From Caballeronia hypogeia (GTDB taxonomy: Bacteria; Pseudomonadota; Gammaproteobacteria; Burkholderiales; Burkholderiaceae), in NCBI RefSeq assembly GCF_001544875.2, contig NZ_FCOA02000011.1:62001-126000 (forward strand): 64,000 nt of DNA, given 5' to 3'. Positions 8,715-16,775 of the stretch are shown piece by piece. Each line of letters begins with the position of its first letter. The stretch's first letter is position 1. The notes beneath the pieces were generated by a model. The model saw nothing but the letters and a program-made list of their open reading frames with translations. It had not been told where the DNA came from and did no database searches. A program made the translations under genes and the position numbers.

Positions 8715-10076
8715 TCACCCGGCGCGGGACTGGCTGAGCGTGAACGCGAGCAGATCGCCATCCGTGGGCTCGCCCCACGTCTTGCGGGCAAGCCAGTCGA
8801 AGAAGGACGTTTCAGCCAGTTTCGAGTCGAGCCCGCGCTTGCGCCAGTCGTCGCGCATGTGAGTGCCCAGTCCCGGAAGGACGTCTTCCTCGAAAGACTG
8901 GCGCGCCAGATCCCGTTCTTCCTCACCTTGCTCGTCGTAGAGCACGCGCGCTTCCTTGCGGCGGTACGCGGAGAATTCACTCAGCAAGCGAGCCTTCAGA
9001 TCATCGGCCGCCGAGGCTGACGCCGCGACGCGCGGCGCAGTGCCGGCCGTTGCGGGCGCCAATGTCTCGACTGGCGGTGCATAGCCCTTCTTGAGCGCGT
9101 CCTTGAACAAAGCCGCTGCGCTACGCACCGGCGGCAAGGACGTGCTGCGCATGCGCTGCTCCGTCATCTGCAATGCGGCGCGGATGCGATTCTCCTCGCT
9201 GTCCGCATAGAGCGTCTGGGCATCCTTGAGCGGAATGCCGATCTTGACCATCCGATCGACAAGCGTGCTGTCGAACACATTCGGATGTTCGTCCAGCGCG
9301 AGCATTGGCTGCTTGCGCTCCGTCACGCGAAACTGAATTTCCGCGACCCGCCGTCCCTCGCGATGCTCCACCAACTCCACAAAAATGTTGGTGACGGCGT
9401 TCACTTCGGCAATCGCCGGCCGCAGATAGTCGCGCTTGAAGTACTTGTACTCGCGCTTCGCTTCGTCGCCCGCTTCGGTGTCGGGTGTGCCGGAAAGAAT
9501 CGGGCGCCACCACTCCCAAGTCTCGCGCATCGTCAAATGACTGGGATTGGTCAGGTAGCGGACGCAGATCTCGTAGAGCGCAAGTCCCGCACTGCTGCGT
9601 AACTGACTTTGGAACTGCAGGCTTAGACGCGCGTACTGCACGGGGTCGAGCAGCTTCTTCTTGATCTTGGGCGCAAACGAAAATTCGACCCAGACACGGC
9701 GCGTGGTCGGATCTTCGAGAATTTCGGCATCGGCGATGAGTGTCGAAATACCCCACTTCCGGCCGGGCTTCTGGCTCGACGTACCGGTGCTCCACTCGAC
9801 CTGCACCGAAACCATCCGACGCAGATGCTCTTTGACCAGTGCTGTATCGTTCGAATCGAATGCGGAGTTCGCGACGATGTCCGACAGCAGCGCGCGATAG
9901 GTATCCCCGGAATCGTCAGCCTGCTGCGCCACCGCGAGCAACACGTTGAACAGCTTTCTGGTGAGCAGCGTAATCTTGCCGCTTTTGGGCTGAATCGCAA
10001 TGGCCTCGACTGCCTTGCGCAACTCCGCCGAACTCGGGCTGACTACGTCGGTCTTCTTTGCGCGCTTGGTGGCCAT
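8715..10076 (-). CDS. repA: Replication initiator of the Rep_3 (RepA/RepB) superfamily
   Basis: A 453-residue protein from ATG 10076. It has the double winged-helix layout of Rep_3 initiators. WH1 begins about residue 30 (KSGKITLLTRKLFNVLL) and covers about 35-150; WH2 covers about 160-260 (LYEICVRYL ... EYKYFKRDYLRPAIAEVN). An Ala/Pro linker (about 335-355) leads to a C-terminal helical domain longer than in small plasmid Reps. It is convergent with parB and faces away from the iteron array, which starts about 120 bp upstream of its ATG. It should bind those iterons to start replication of the replicon. Confidence 0.93.
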   Translation of the reverse strand: MATKRAKKTDVVSPSSAELRKAVEAIAIQPKSGKITLLTRKLFNVLLAVAQQADDSGDTYRALLSDIVANSAFDSNDTALVKEHLRRMVSVQVEWSTGTSSQKPGRKWGISTLIADAEILEDPTTRRVWVEFSFAPKIKKKLLDPVQYARLSLQFQSQLRSSAGLALYEICVRYLTNPSHLTMRETWEWWRPILSGTPDTEAGDEAKREYKYFKRDYLRPAIAEVNAVTNIFVELVEHREGRRVAEIQFRVTERKQPMLALDEHPNVFDSTLVDRMVKIGIPLKDAQTLYADSEENRIRAALQMTEQRMRSTSLPPVRSAAALFKDALKKGYAPPVETLAPATAGTAPRVAASASAADDLKARLLSEFSAYRRKEARVLYDEQGEEERDLARQSFEEDVLPGLGTHMRDDWRKRGLDSKLAETSFFDWLARKTWGEPTDGDLLAFTLSQSRAG

Positions 10077-10141
10077 TCCATGGTCAGATTCGTTAGTGCG
10101 AGCAAGGATACCGATTGGGGTGAACTGCGTCTATAGGGGCA

Positions 10142-10164
10142 TCTTCACCGTTTTGGGGTGAAGA
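10142..10164. promoter_or_regulatory. Candidate repA operator (inverted half-iterons)
   Basis: TCTTCACC (10142-10149) and GGTGAAGA (10157-10164) form an 8-bp inverted repeat with a 7-bp spacer, 66 bp upstream of the repA start. The arms share the TCACC end of the iterons. This resembles the inverted repeats through which Rep_3 dimers repress their own gene. The inner string CACCGTTTTGGG recurs at 10498-10509. Confidence 0.55.
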
Positions 10165-10196
10165 CGGACGAGTTGCTCAGGCTCACTGCGGTGCGC

Positions 10197-11443
10197 TCCC
10201 GTAAACGCTCACCACTCACCGATTGCGCAGACCTCACGCATGCACTGTCCACGCGGGTAAACGGATTGCGCTTGATTGCGGCCCGTTTTTGAGCTGCGCG
10301 CGGGGGTCCTGAAAACGCTCACCTCAAATTTTTTTGGAGCGCGTCGCTGCGATGTGGCGCGTCGGAGACGGCCGGATCTATACCTAACCGCGCCTCCAAT
10401 AATCCACAGAGGTGCGAATTCGCGGCGTTGGCAGGCTCACGTCTGGATCCTTGCGCGCGGTCGATCCTGAAAACTCTCACCTTCACGCGGGAAATGCACC
10501 GTTTTGGGTTTCTGGACAGCCCGACTATGTCGGAGCATGACAGCCATTGCGTCCCGTAAAGACTCACCTTTGCTCTTCCCTCGACTTTTTCACACCTCCG
10601 ATTGCGCTCAAACCACTAGTTCCCGCAAAGTCTCACCATTCCGGTCAGCGGTAGTAAAAACATCGGCATTCCAGGCATTTAAGTCGCTTTCTTCGTGCAA
10701 ATCCGAGCATGCGACTCCCGAAAACACTCACTTCTTACCACCAATCGACCTCTACCGCGACCGCAAAACTCCTCCCGAAAGCTCTCACCTTTGCGCTATC
10801 AGTCCACGTTGATATCGATCCAAACCACTGTTTTTAAACAGAATTTGTGCCAAGATCGAAAATAATTCGACTTCACCATCGCGCGGGACATAACACTCGC
10901 TCCCGTATCGTCTCACCCTCGATGCGAGCTGTCGGTCCTGCGCGCCTCGCATCTTCCGCGAGCTTTTTCTCCTGTAAAGGCTCACCTCAATGCATCTCAA
11001 GTGCGAAAATCGGTCAGCACAAGCCGGAAAATGAGCGACCGAGAATCCCGAAGCAACTCTTCGGTCCCGAAAAGCCTCACCATTAGGTCGTGAACGCGCG
11101 ATTTTCAGGCCTGGAGGCGGCCGCTCACCCGCAAAGGCTCACCCTTCGCGACCGTTGCTTCCTGAAAACCCTCACTTATCGGTAAAAATGACCTTCTATA
11201 GCGCCCAGAATACCCTTCTCGGCTCGTCCCGAGAAGTCTCACCTTTCCTTATGCGCCCTCGCTAATCGCTTCCAGGCTAGTAAATGGATGCGCGGAGTCC
11301 GTCTCCCGAAATCGCTCACCGAGGAGTTTCGACGCGTTCCCGAATCCGCTCACGATCTTTCCTGCCTTTGCTCACCGGACACCCCGAAGCTCATCACCGA
11401 TCTATCCCGTAGAACTTCACCAAAGGTCCCGCAGAGTCTCACC
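10197..11443 (+). repeat. Array of about 17 direct 17-bp iterons (RepA-binding sites)
   Basis: The consensus is TCCCGNAAANNCTCACC. Copies start at 10197, 10307, 10465, 10552, 10621, 10716, 10773, 10901, 10970, 11065, 11127, 11160, 11227, 11304, 11338, 11405 and 11427. All have the same orientation. Spacing is irregular (22-158 bp). The first five bases and CTCACC are nearly invariant and the middle varies; several copies have TCCTG. Further degenerate copies occur near 11373 and 11449. Iterons in one orientation beside a Rep_3 gene are the classical initiator-binding sites. Confidence 0.9.
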
Positions 11444-11744
11444 CAAGCGCCCGCAAAGCCTTATCCAGCAAGCGTTTCCAGCGGCGTTAACTGTTTTAAC
11501 AAGGTTCAACGGTGTTTACTTCTATTACTCTCAAGAAGCGTTGTGGTTCCAAAAAGTACGACAAGCAAACCAAGTGCAAGGACGCCGAGCCGTGAAACAG
11601 CGACGCAAATCGTAAAGATGACTAAAATACGTGCTAAATCATACGTTTGCCGCGATTACTTCAGGATGTTTCACGACAACACCTGCGCGGTGTAATTTGC
11701 GATGAGCAAAGGAGCCGCCAGCGACGTCATCAAGGCAATTGGCA

Positions 11745-11756
11745 ACCAATTTTGGT
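11745..11756. promoter_or_regulatory. Inverted repeat upstream of the KfrA-like gene
   Basis: ACCAA-TT-TTGGT, 70 bp before the KfrA-like ATG. KfrA proteins repress their own promoters, so this is a candidate autoregulatory site. Confidence 0.35.
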
Positions 11757-11825
11757 GCATGAGGTAACGCCGCGTACGTAAAACGTTATGATCGATACAT
11801 TTGAACTGCTCATCTTACGCTCGAT

Positions 11826-13025
11826 ATGAACCAGGATATCCGCGAATCGCTGCGCCACGAGCTCGATGCCATGCGAAACGCCGGCGCTCGTCGGCATGAT
11901 CTTTCGCAGCATGCCTGCAAACGACTTTTCTTCGATTTGGGCGTTCGTCCTTCTGTTACGACGGTTCGTGAACTGACGCAGACAGGCAGCGCGAGCGATA
12001 TTCCCAAGGACATCGAAGCATTCTGGACCGGTTTGCGTTCGGCGCTGCGCGTTCGCGTCGACGCGGGTCCGGTACCAGAAGCGTTGCAGCAGCGCGCAGG
12101 TGAATTGCTCGCAGCTTTATACGATGACGCCCAACAACACGCTCGCGCCGCTCTTGCAGACGATAAGGCCCAAATCGACGCCTCCGTGAAAGCTGTCGAA
12201 GCGCAGGTTCGCGATGCCGAAATTCGCCGCGGAGCAGTTGAAGAGGCGCTTCAGCGCGCCGAGGCACGAGCGGACGCCGGCGCTAGCCATATTGCATCGC
12301 TGGAAGCCGAACTGAGGACACTGCGTAGCCAGGGATCGGACGCCCAGGCGGGTCTCCGCGAAGTCATCGCGCGGTGGGAAAAAGAGAACGAAGCGCTTTC
12401 CCAGCGCCTGCAACAGGAGCAATCGGCTGCCGCGGGCCTGCGCGAACGCATCGACGAGTTGCAGACCGAACTGCGTCACAACACCGAAGACTACGCGCAA
12501 CAGATCAAGGATGCCGTCAAGGAAGCCGAGCGGCGAGTGCGGCCGATGCTCGTCGAACTCGATTCTTTGCGCGGCATGGCCGCCACTTACCAGTCCGGCG
12601 TTCGTGAAGCGAGCCAGAAAGAATTCGATTTTATTCAACAACTTAGCACAGCCAGAAATCGCGCGGACCGGCTCGAATCGCAGGTCCGCACGCAGTCCGA
12701 CGAGATCGATGCCCTCGTGCGCGAGCGCGATGCGCATCGGGTCCAGTCCGGCGTCAGCGCCGAGGCCGGGGCGTTGATTGCATCGCTTGCAGCGCAAGGA
12801 CGCCTGAGCGCCGCGGAAATCGCGAGCCTGGGAACGCAAGTGGACGCTCACGTCGCCACGCCCGTCGCGTGTCCGGCGTGCGAGGAAGGCGAACCGGAAT
12901 TGCAGCGTCACGAAGACGAGTACGAACTCTCTTGTCCTAGCTGTGAGCGAACGTCGGGTGCGACGTCGTCGAAGCTTGCGGCCATCGAAGGATTTCTGAG
13001 TTCAGCGCGCGAGCGGACCTCCTGA
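11826..13025 (+). CDS. KfrA-like DNA-binding coiled-coil protein with C-terminal zinc ribbon
   Basis: A 399-residue protein. The N-terminal ~100 residues (DIRESLRHELDAMRNAGARRHDLSQHACKRLF...TTVRELTQTGSASDIPKDIEAFW) resemble the KfrA/plasmid-replication-region DNA-binding domain. A long Ala/Glu/Arg-rich coiled coil follows (about 105-320). The C-terminus has two CxxC pairs (C349/C352 and C370/C373), a probable zinc ribbon that plasmid KfrA proteins lack as far as I know. KfrA proteins assist plasmid maintenance and partition as alpha-helical filaments. Its position between the iterons and the recombinase-like gene supports a role in maintaining this replicon. Confidence 0.82.
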   Translation: MNQDIRESLRHELDAMRNAGARRHDLSQHACKRLFFDLGVRPSVTTVRELTQTGSASDIPKDIEAFWTGLRSALRVRVDAGPVPEALQQRAGELLAALYDDAQQHARAALADDKAQIDASVKAVEAQVRDAEIRRGAVEEALQRAEARADAGASHIASLEAELRTLRSQGSDAQAGLREVIARWEKENEALSQRLQQEQSAAAGLRERIDELQTELRHNTEDYAQQIKDAVKEAERRVRPMLVELDSLRGMAATYQSGVREASQKEFDFIQQLSTARNRADRLESQVRTQSDEIDALVRERDAHRVQSGVSAEAGALIASLAAQGRLSAAEIASLGTQVDAHVATPVACPACEEGEPELQRHEDEYELSCPSCERTSGATSSKLAAIEGFLSSARERTS

Positions 13026-13050
13026 GCCCCCCGTCCAAGCCCGCCCGACG

Positions 13051-14091
13051 TCAAAGGTGAGAGTTTTCGGGATCGCCGAACGGAATGCGCGAGTCCGGAT
13101 CCCGAGTGCCGCCCGCGCGCGCTTGCGCCATGTCACGCTCCCGTATTTGCTCACCCATCCATTCCTGCCACGCACGATGCAGCCGGTGAACCGACACGGT
13201 CTGCTGAAAGCCGAGCCACTGTCCGACCCTGTCCGGGTCGGTCCCGTCTTCGAACAGCTCCGCCGCATAGGTGTTGCGCAGCGTTTGCGGACTGGCCCGC
13301 GCGACACGCGACGCGGCAATGCCTGACGCGGCCACGACGGCGTCGATCGCGCGCAGCATGGTCGCCTTGTGCATGGAGCGTCCGGAGGGTGCGGCGGGAA
13401 ACAGCAACTCGCCCGCGAGGCCCGCTGTCTTGCGCTCGACGATCCAGCGATCAAGCAATTCGACGGCAAACGGCGCCAGTCGCGCCTGCCGGATCACCAA
13501 CGGATTGGACGCATCCACGGTCACGTAAGGCGCGCCTGCCGCATAGCAATCGGCAGTCAACTGCGCCGCTTCGCCCGTCTTCACGCCGCCGCCGAGAAAC
13601 ACGGCGACGAGCGCCCGATCGCGCCACTCGCGCCAACGCTGTCCGGCGGGCAGCGCGCCGATCGGCGCGAACAGCCGCGCGATCAGCAACGCGCGTTCGT
13701 CGTGCGTGAGAAAGCCAGTCGGCTCGTTGTCGCGCGCTCGGCGCCACGCGGCATCGCCGTCCTGGGCGATGAAGCGCGCCGGATTTGTCGGCGCGGATTC
13801 CACTTCGCGCACATGATCCAGCACGCGTTCGATGAGCCGCAGATAGCGCATGCGCTGCGTGCGGCGGATATCCAGTTGTGCGACGAACTGCTCGATGACG
13901 GGACGCTGTACCGTTTGCAGCGTCGCGCGTTTCGCGGTGAGCCAATCGAGAAAGTTGCCCCACTGCGCCCGATAGACATCCGCCGACGATGCCCGGAACG
14001 CCTGCTGTGCAAGCCACGCATCGAAGGCCGCGCGCGGGTCAGCTTCCCAGTCCGCGCGTTGTTGGTCGAAGAGATCGGAGGTGTTCGGCAT
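13051..14091 (-). CDS. Tyrosine-recombinase-fold protein with degenerate catalytic site
   Basis: A 346-residue protein from ATG 14091. It has the two-domain integrase layout: a SAM-like core-binding domain (about 25-115) and a catalytic fold (about 125-315). Aligned by eye to XerD, the box I Arg is Lys (K171 in GGGVKTGEA). The box II His is Gln (Q269) and its Arg is kept (R272). The LGH His is Phe (F295), and the nucleophile Tyr position is Leu (L304), with no Tyr after residue 275. It is therefore unlikely to recombine DNA and may be a structural DNA-binding protein of the origin. The last codons (DPENSHL, stop) are an origin-type iteron. Confidence 0.85.
   Translation of the reverse strand: MPNTSDLFDQQRADWEADPRAAFDAWLAQQAFRASSADVYRAQWGNFLDWLTAKRATLQTVQRPVIEQFVAQLDIRRTQRMRYLRLIERVLDHVREVESAPTNPARFIAQDGDAAWRRARDNEPTGFLTHDERALLIARLFAPIGALPAGQRWREWRDRALVAVFLGGGVKTGEAAQLTADCYAAGAPYVTVDASNPLVIRQARLAPFAVELLDRWIVERKTAGLAGELLFPAAPSGRSMHKATMLRAIDAVVAASGIAASRVARASPQTLRNTYAAELFEDGTDPDRVGQWLGFQQTVSVHRLHRAWQEWMGEQIRERDMAQARAGGTRDPDSRIPFGDPENSHL
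13056..13072 (-). repeat. Iteron copy at the 3' end of the integrase-like gene
   Basis: The minus strand reads TCCCGAAAACTCTCACC, a perfect consensus iteron 1.6 kb beyond the main array and in the opposite orientation. It encodes the last residues of the recombinase-like protein. Confidence 0.8.
13139..13155 (+). repeat. Iteron copy within the integrase-like gene
   Basis: TCCCGTATTTGCTCACC matches all invariant iteron positions and faces the copy at 13056. Confidence 0.7.
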
Positions 14092-14275
14092 GGTGTCGGA
14101 AGGCGCGCGTCGCGCTGTATTGCACTGCGCACAGGGTCGTGCTTCGAGACGCATACGTCAAGCACGGGTGTAAGCCCAAGTGTCGATGACTGTCTTGCCC
14201 GATGTGCGATTCCTCGTCTACTGTCCTGTACATGGCATCCTTCCGCGCCGGAGTGCGAGAACAAAGGAGTGAACG

Positions 14276-15700
14276 ATGGCTCAGCAATCCTGGCAGGAAC
14301 GCCGCGCGAGCGGACGCGCCGCGCGCGAACGCACGCCACGTGGCTCGCACGAGACGATGGGCGATGTCGATCGCGATCCCGTCGAACTGCTGCGGGCGAG
14401 CAGCAAAGGCCGCGTCAAAGCACTGATTCCGTTGCGCTATGGACGCATGCTGGTATCGCCGTTCACGTTCTATCGCGGCAGCGCGATCCTTCAGGCGCAC
14501 GATCTGGCCGGTGCGCCAGACAGCGGCATCTCGATCCAGATCTGCGGCGACTGTCATCTTTCGAACTTCGGCGGCTTTGCGACGCCGGAGCGCGCGCTCA
14601 TTTTCGATCTCAACGATTTCGATGAAACCGCGCCCGGTCCCTGGGAGTGGGACGTGAAGCGGCTCGTCGCGAGTTTCACGATTGCCGGGCGCAATCTCGG
14701 TCACGGCGATCTTGCCGCCGATGAGTTCGCGTTTCTCGCCGCGCGCAGCTACCAGTCGCGCATGCGCGAATACGCCGAGATGAGCGTGCTCGATCTCTGG
14801 TATGAGCGGATCACCTTCGAGCGTATGTCTGAGACGGTGCAGAGCGAAGACGCGCGGCGGCGCATCAAGCGCGGCATCGAACGCGCGTCGCGCCGGACGC
14901 ACGAGACGATGCTGCCGAAAGTCGCGGATCGGAACGGCCAGACGTGGCGTATTCGCGATGCGCCGCCGGCCGTGTTCCACATTCGCGGCACGAGCACGCT
15001 GATCGACCGAGACGACGGCTGGATGACGATGAAAGGCAGCCGCGAGGAAATTTTTGCGGCGCTGATGCACAACTACGTCGCGACACTCACGCCCGAGCGC
15101 GCGGCGCTCCTGTCGCAGTTCGAACTGCAGGACGTTGCGTTCAAGGTGGTCGGCGTGGGCAGTGTCGGCACGCGCTGTCTTGTTCTGCTGCTCACTGACC
15201 CTCACGACAAGCCGCTGTTCCTGCAGATGAAGGAGGCATCGACGTCGGTGGTCGCGCGCTATGCGAAGCGGGTCAGGGGCGCGGACCGTATCGAACACGA
15301 TGGTCAGCGCGTCGTTCACGGGCAACGCCTGATGCAGGCGGCCACCGATCCGTTTCTCGGCTGGGCAACGGGCCCGCTTGGGCGCGCGCTCTACATCCGT
15401 CAACTCCGCGACATGAAGATTTCCGCCGAACTCGAAAGTCTGAGTGGCGACGCGTTTCGCGAATACGCTTCACTTTGCGGTTGGGCGCTGGCTCGCGCGC
15501 ATGCCAAGTCGGGCGGCTGTGCGCCGGAGATCTCGGGTTATCTCGGAAATAGCGATCGCATGGCCGAGGTACTGGTGCGCTACGGCCGGGCCTACGCGGA
15601 TCAGGTGGAAAGGGATTACGAGACATTTCGCGTTGCGTGTCGCGCTGGCAAGCTGGAAGCGCGCTCGGATGTGGACATGGCAGCGGACTTTGGGTCCTGA
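14276..15700 (+). CDS. DUF2252 family protein
   Basis: A 474-residue protein with AAAGGAG upstream of ATG 14276. It shows the hallmarks of DUF2252: PFTFYRGSA (~residue 63), ICGDCHLSNFGGF (~92-104), FDLNDFDE (~113-120), and a C-terminal GWALARAHAKSGG. These resemble the catalytic and metal loops of aminoglycoside-phosphotransferase-like kinases, and the family is often described as kinase-like. The substrate is unknown. It is monocistronic and starts 184 bp from the divergent integrase-like gene. Confidence 0.88.
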   Translation: MAQQSWQERRASGRAARERTPRGSHETMGDVDRDPVELLRASSKGRVKALIPLRYGRMLVSPFTFYRGSAILQAHDLAGAPDSGISIQICGDCHLSNFGGFATPERALIFDLNDFDETAPGPWEWDVKRLVASFTIAGRNLGHGDLAADEFAFLAARSYQSRMREYAEMSVLDLWYERITFERMSETVQSEDARRRIKRGIERASRRTHETMLPKVADRNGQTWRIRDAPPAVFHIRGTSTLIDRDDGWMTMKGSREEIFAALMHNYVATLTPERAALLSQFELQDVAFKVVGVGSVGTRCLVLLLTDPHDKPLFLQMKEASTSVVARYAKRVRGADRIEHDGQRVVHGQRLMQAATDPFLGWATGPLGRALYIRQLRDMKISAELESLSGDAFREYASLCGWALARAHAKSGGCAPEISGYLGNSDRMAEVLVRYGRAYADQVERDYETFRVACRAGKLEARSDVDMAADFGS

Positions 15701-15807
15701 GGTTGAGCCCCACTGTCGAGCACTGATGCGAGATGAACAGACGGGGACGAAGCGATGCGCGACCAGATGAGGCACGCGGGTCTGGCCGCGTGCCGGGTGC
15801 GGCAATG

Positions 15808-16164
15808 TCAGTGCGCGGCGATGGTGAGCTGCGGTCGGCCGTGTCGCGCGGCGCGCTCATAGGCGTCCACGGCGAAGGCGAAGACGGCGGGCAAGGCGTC
15901 GGAGGAAGCGACGTCGACTACGTCGTCGGTTTCAGGGAAATGAAAGTTATCGGGTCGCGCGAACAATTCGCGCAGCGCCGCTTCATGCCGTCCAGCGAAA
16001 CCAAGGTCCGCGACGGCCTCAGCTTCGATTGCATGCAGCAAGCGCCACGTAAGCGGCACGCCCTTGTCGATATAACGCCCCGCGATCTGTCGTGTGATGC
16101 GTTCGAGGTCGCGCACTGCGCGGCCAAACTGCCTTCTGCTTAGATTTTCGCCGTTCGACTCCAT
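15808..16164 (-). CDS. 118-residue uncharacterised protein under a LexA box
   Basis: The ATG at 16164 follows a purine-rich GGAAGGGG ribosome site. I do not recognise the family. The protein is soluble and mostly helical, with no membrane segment or signal peptide. The first third is basic (SRRQFGRAVRDLERITRQIAGRY) and the rest acidic to neutral. It is neither SulA, UmuD nor ImuA by length or motif. A perfect SOS box sits 29 bp upstream over the likely promoter, so DNA-damage induction is expected. It is flanked by DUF2252 and CsbD genes. Confidence 0.7.
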   Translation of the reverse strand: MESNGENLSRRQFGRAVRDLERITRQIAGRYIDKGVPLTWRLLHAIEAEAVADLGFAGRHEAALRELFARPDNFHFPETDDVVDVASSDALPAVFAFAVDAYERAARHGRPQLTIAAH

Positions 16165-16192
16165 GTCTCACCCCTTCCAGCTGGTCTTATAG

Positions 16193-16212
16193 TACTGTAC
16201 AAACATACAGTA
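16193..16212 (-). promoter_or_regulatory. LexA (SOS) box
   Basis: TACTGTACAAACATACAGTA: a CTGT-N8-ACAG core with TA extensions on both sides, matching the consensus used by LexA in gamma- and beta-proteobacteria. On the minus strand, TTGCAA and TACAGT separated by 17 bp could be the -35 and -10, so LexA would cover the spacer and -10. Confidence 0.85.
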
Positions 16213-16431
16213 CTTGTTGCAATGAAAATAGCGTCTCGCTAGTCGTTTCGGGTGTATGTGCGATTCCGCCTACGTGCGTTTCAGACATGCGCCGCTATGC
16301 GTGCTGGCCAACGAAGCGCATCGTGGAAGCGTGCTTGGGAGAGGTTCCAAGCAGCGCGCAAAACACCGATTTCTGCGCGAATTCGAGCACGCTGCGCGGC
16401 TCATCGCGCTGCAAACCACGGGAGAACCGAG

Positions 16432-16620
16432 ATGAACAAGGATCAAGTCGAAGGCGTTGGCAAGCAGGTCAAGGGAAAGATCAACGAGGGCGTCGGAAAG
16501 ATGACCGGCGACAAGGCCCAGGAAGCCAAGGGCGACATGCAGCAGGCTGCAGGCAAGGTTCAGAAGGGCGTGGGAGATGCGCGCGAAGATCTGAAGGACA
16601 GCGTCAAGAAGAACCCGTAA
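16432..16620 (+). CDS. CsbD-family stress-response protein
   Basis: A 62-residue, highly hydrophilic protein (MNKDQVEGVGKQVKGKINEGVGKMTGDK...) with the repeated GK-V/I-KG-x-GK-x-TGD pattern of CsbD proteins. These are small, abundant and probably disordered, and are induced by general stress. Its molecular role is unknown. A strong terminator follows 50 bp downstream, so it is transcribed alone. Confidence 0.92.
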   Translation: MNKDQVEGVGKQVKGKINEGVGKMTGDKAQEAKGDMQQAAGKVQKGVGDAREDLKDSVKKNP

Positions 16621-16672
16621 GCGAAGGCGACTTCTGCGGGATCTCGGCGTCGTGATGGAGGCGCCGCTTTGG

Positions 16673-16704
16673 AACGGGACGCGCTTATGCGCGTCCCGTT
16701 TTTC
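16673..16704 (+). terminator. Rho-independent terminator after the CsbD gene
   Basis: A 12-bp GC-rich stem, AACGGGACGCGC / GCGCGTCCCGTT with a TTAT loop, followed directly by a T-run. Confidence 0.9.
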
Positions 16705-16732
16705 ATTGCACCATCAGGGCGCTGCTGCCAGA

Positions 16733-16748
16733 CTTTATGCGCATAAAC
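16733..16748. promoter_or_regulatory. parS: parS-like site
   Basis: CTTTATGCGCATAAAC, in the gap between the CsbD terminator and the XRE-cupin gene, about 10 kb right of parA. Confidence 0.8.
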
Positions 16749-16775
16749 GCCCCCAGGTCAGCCAATGCAATGTGT

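Larger units (their letters stand above)
10077..11825. other. Replication origin region of the secondary replicon
   Basis: 1749 bp without a credible gene, between repA and the KfrA-like gene. It holds the iteron array, the candidate repA operator, a near-DnaA-box TAATCCACA at 10400-10408 (one mismatch to TTATCCACA), and AT-richer stretches. The latter include CTGTTTTTAAACAG at 10828-10841 and GTTAA-N5-TTAAC at 11486-11500. About 11460-11830 is the most AT-rich part and a candidate unwinding region. Position next to parAB and repA supports the origin call. Confidence 0.85.

Noticed and set aside
10828-10841. CTGTTTTTAAACAG as a second LexA box
   Set aside because: The spacing between CTGT and ACAG is 6, not 8. 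Treated as an AT-rich inverted repeat of the origin.
13051-14091. Integrase as evidence of an integrated mobile element
   Set aside because: No attachment-site duplication, tRNA target, excision factor or cargo boundary is visible. The active site is degenerate and the neighbours are replication genes.
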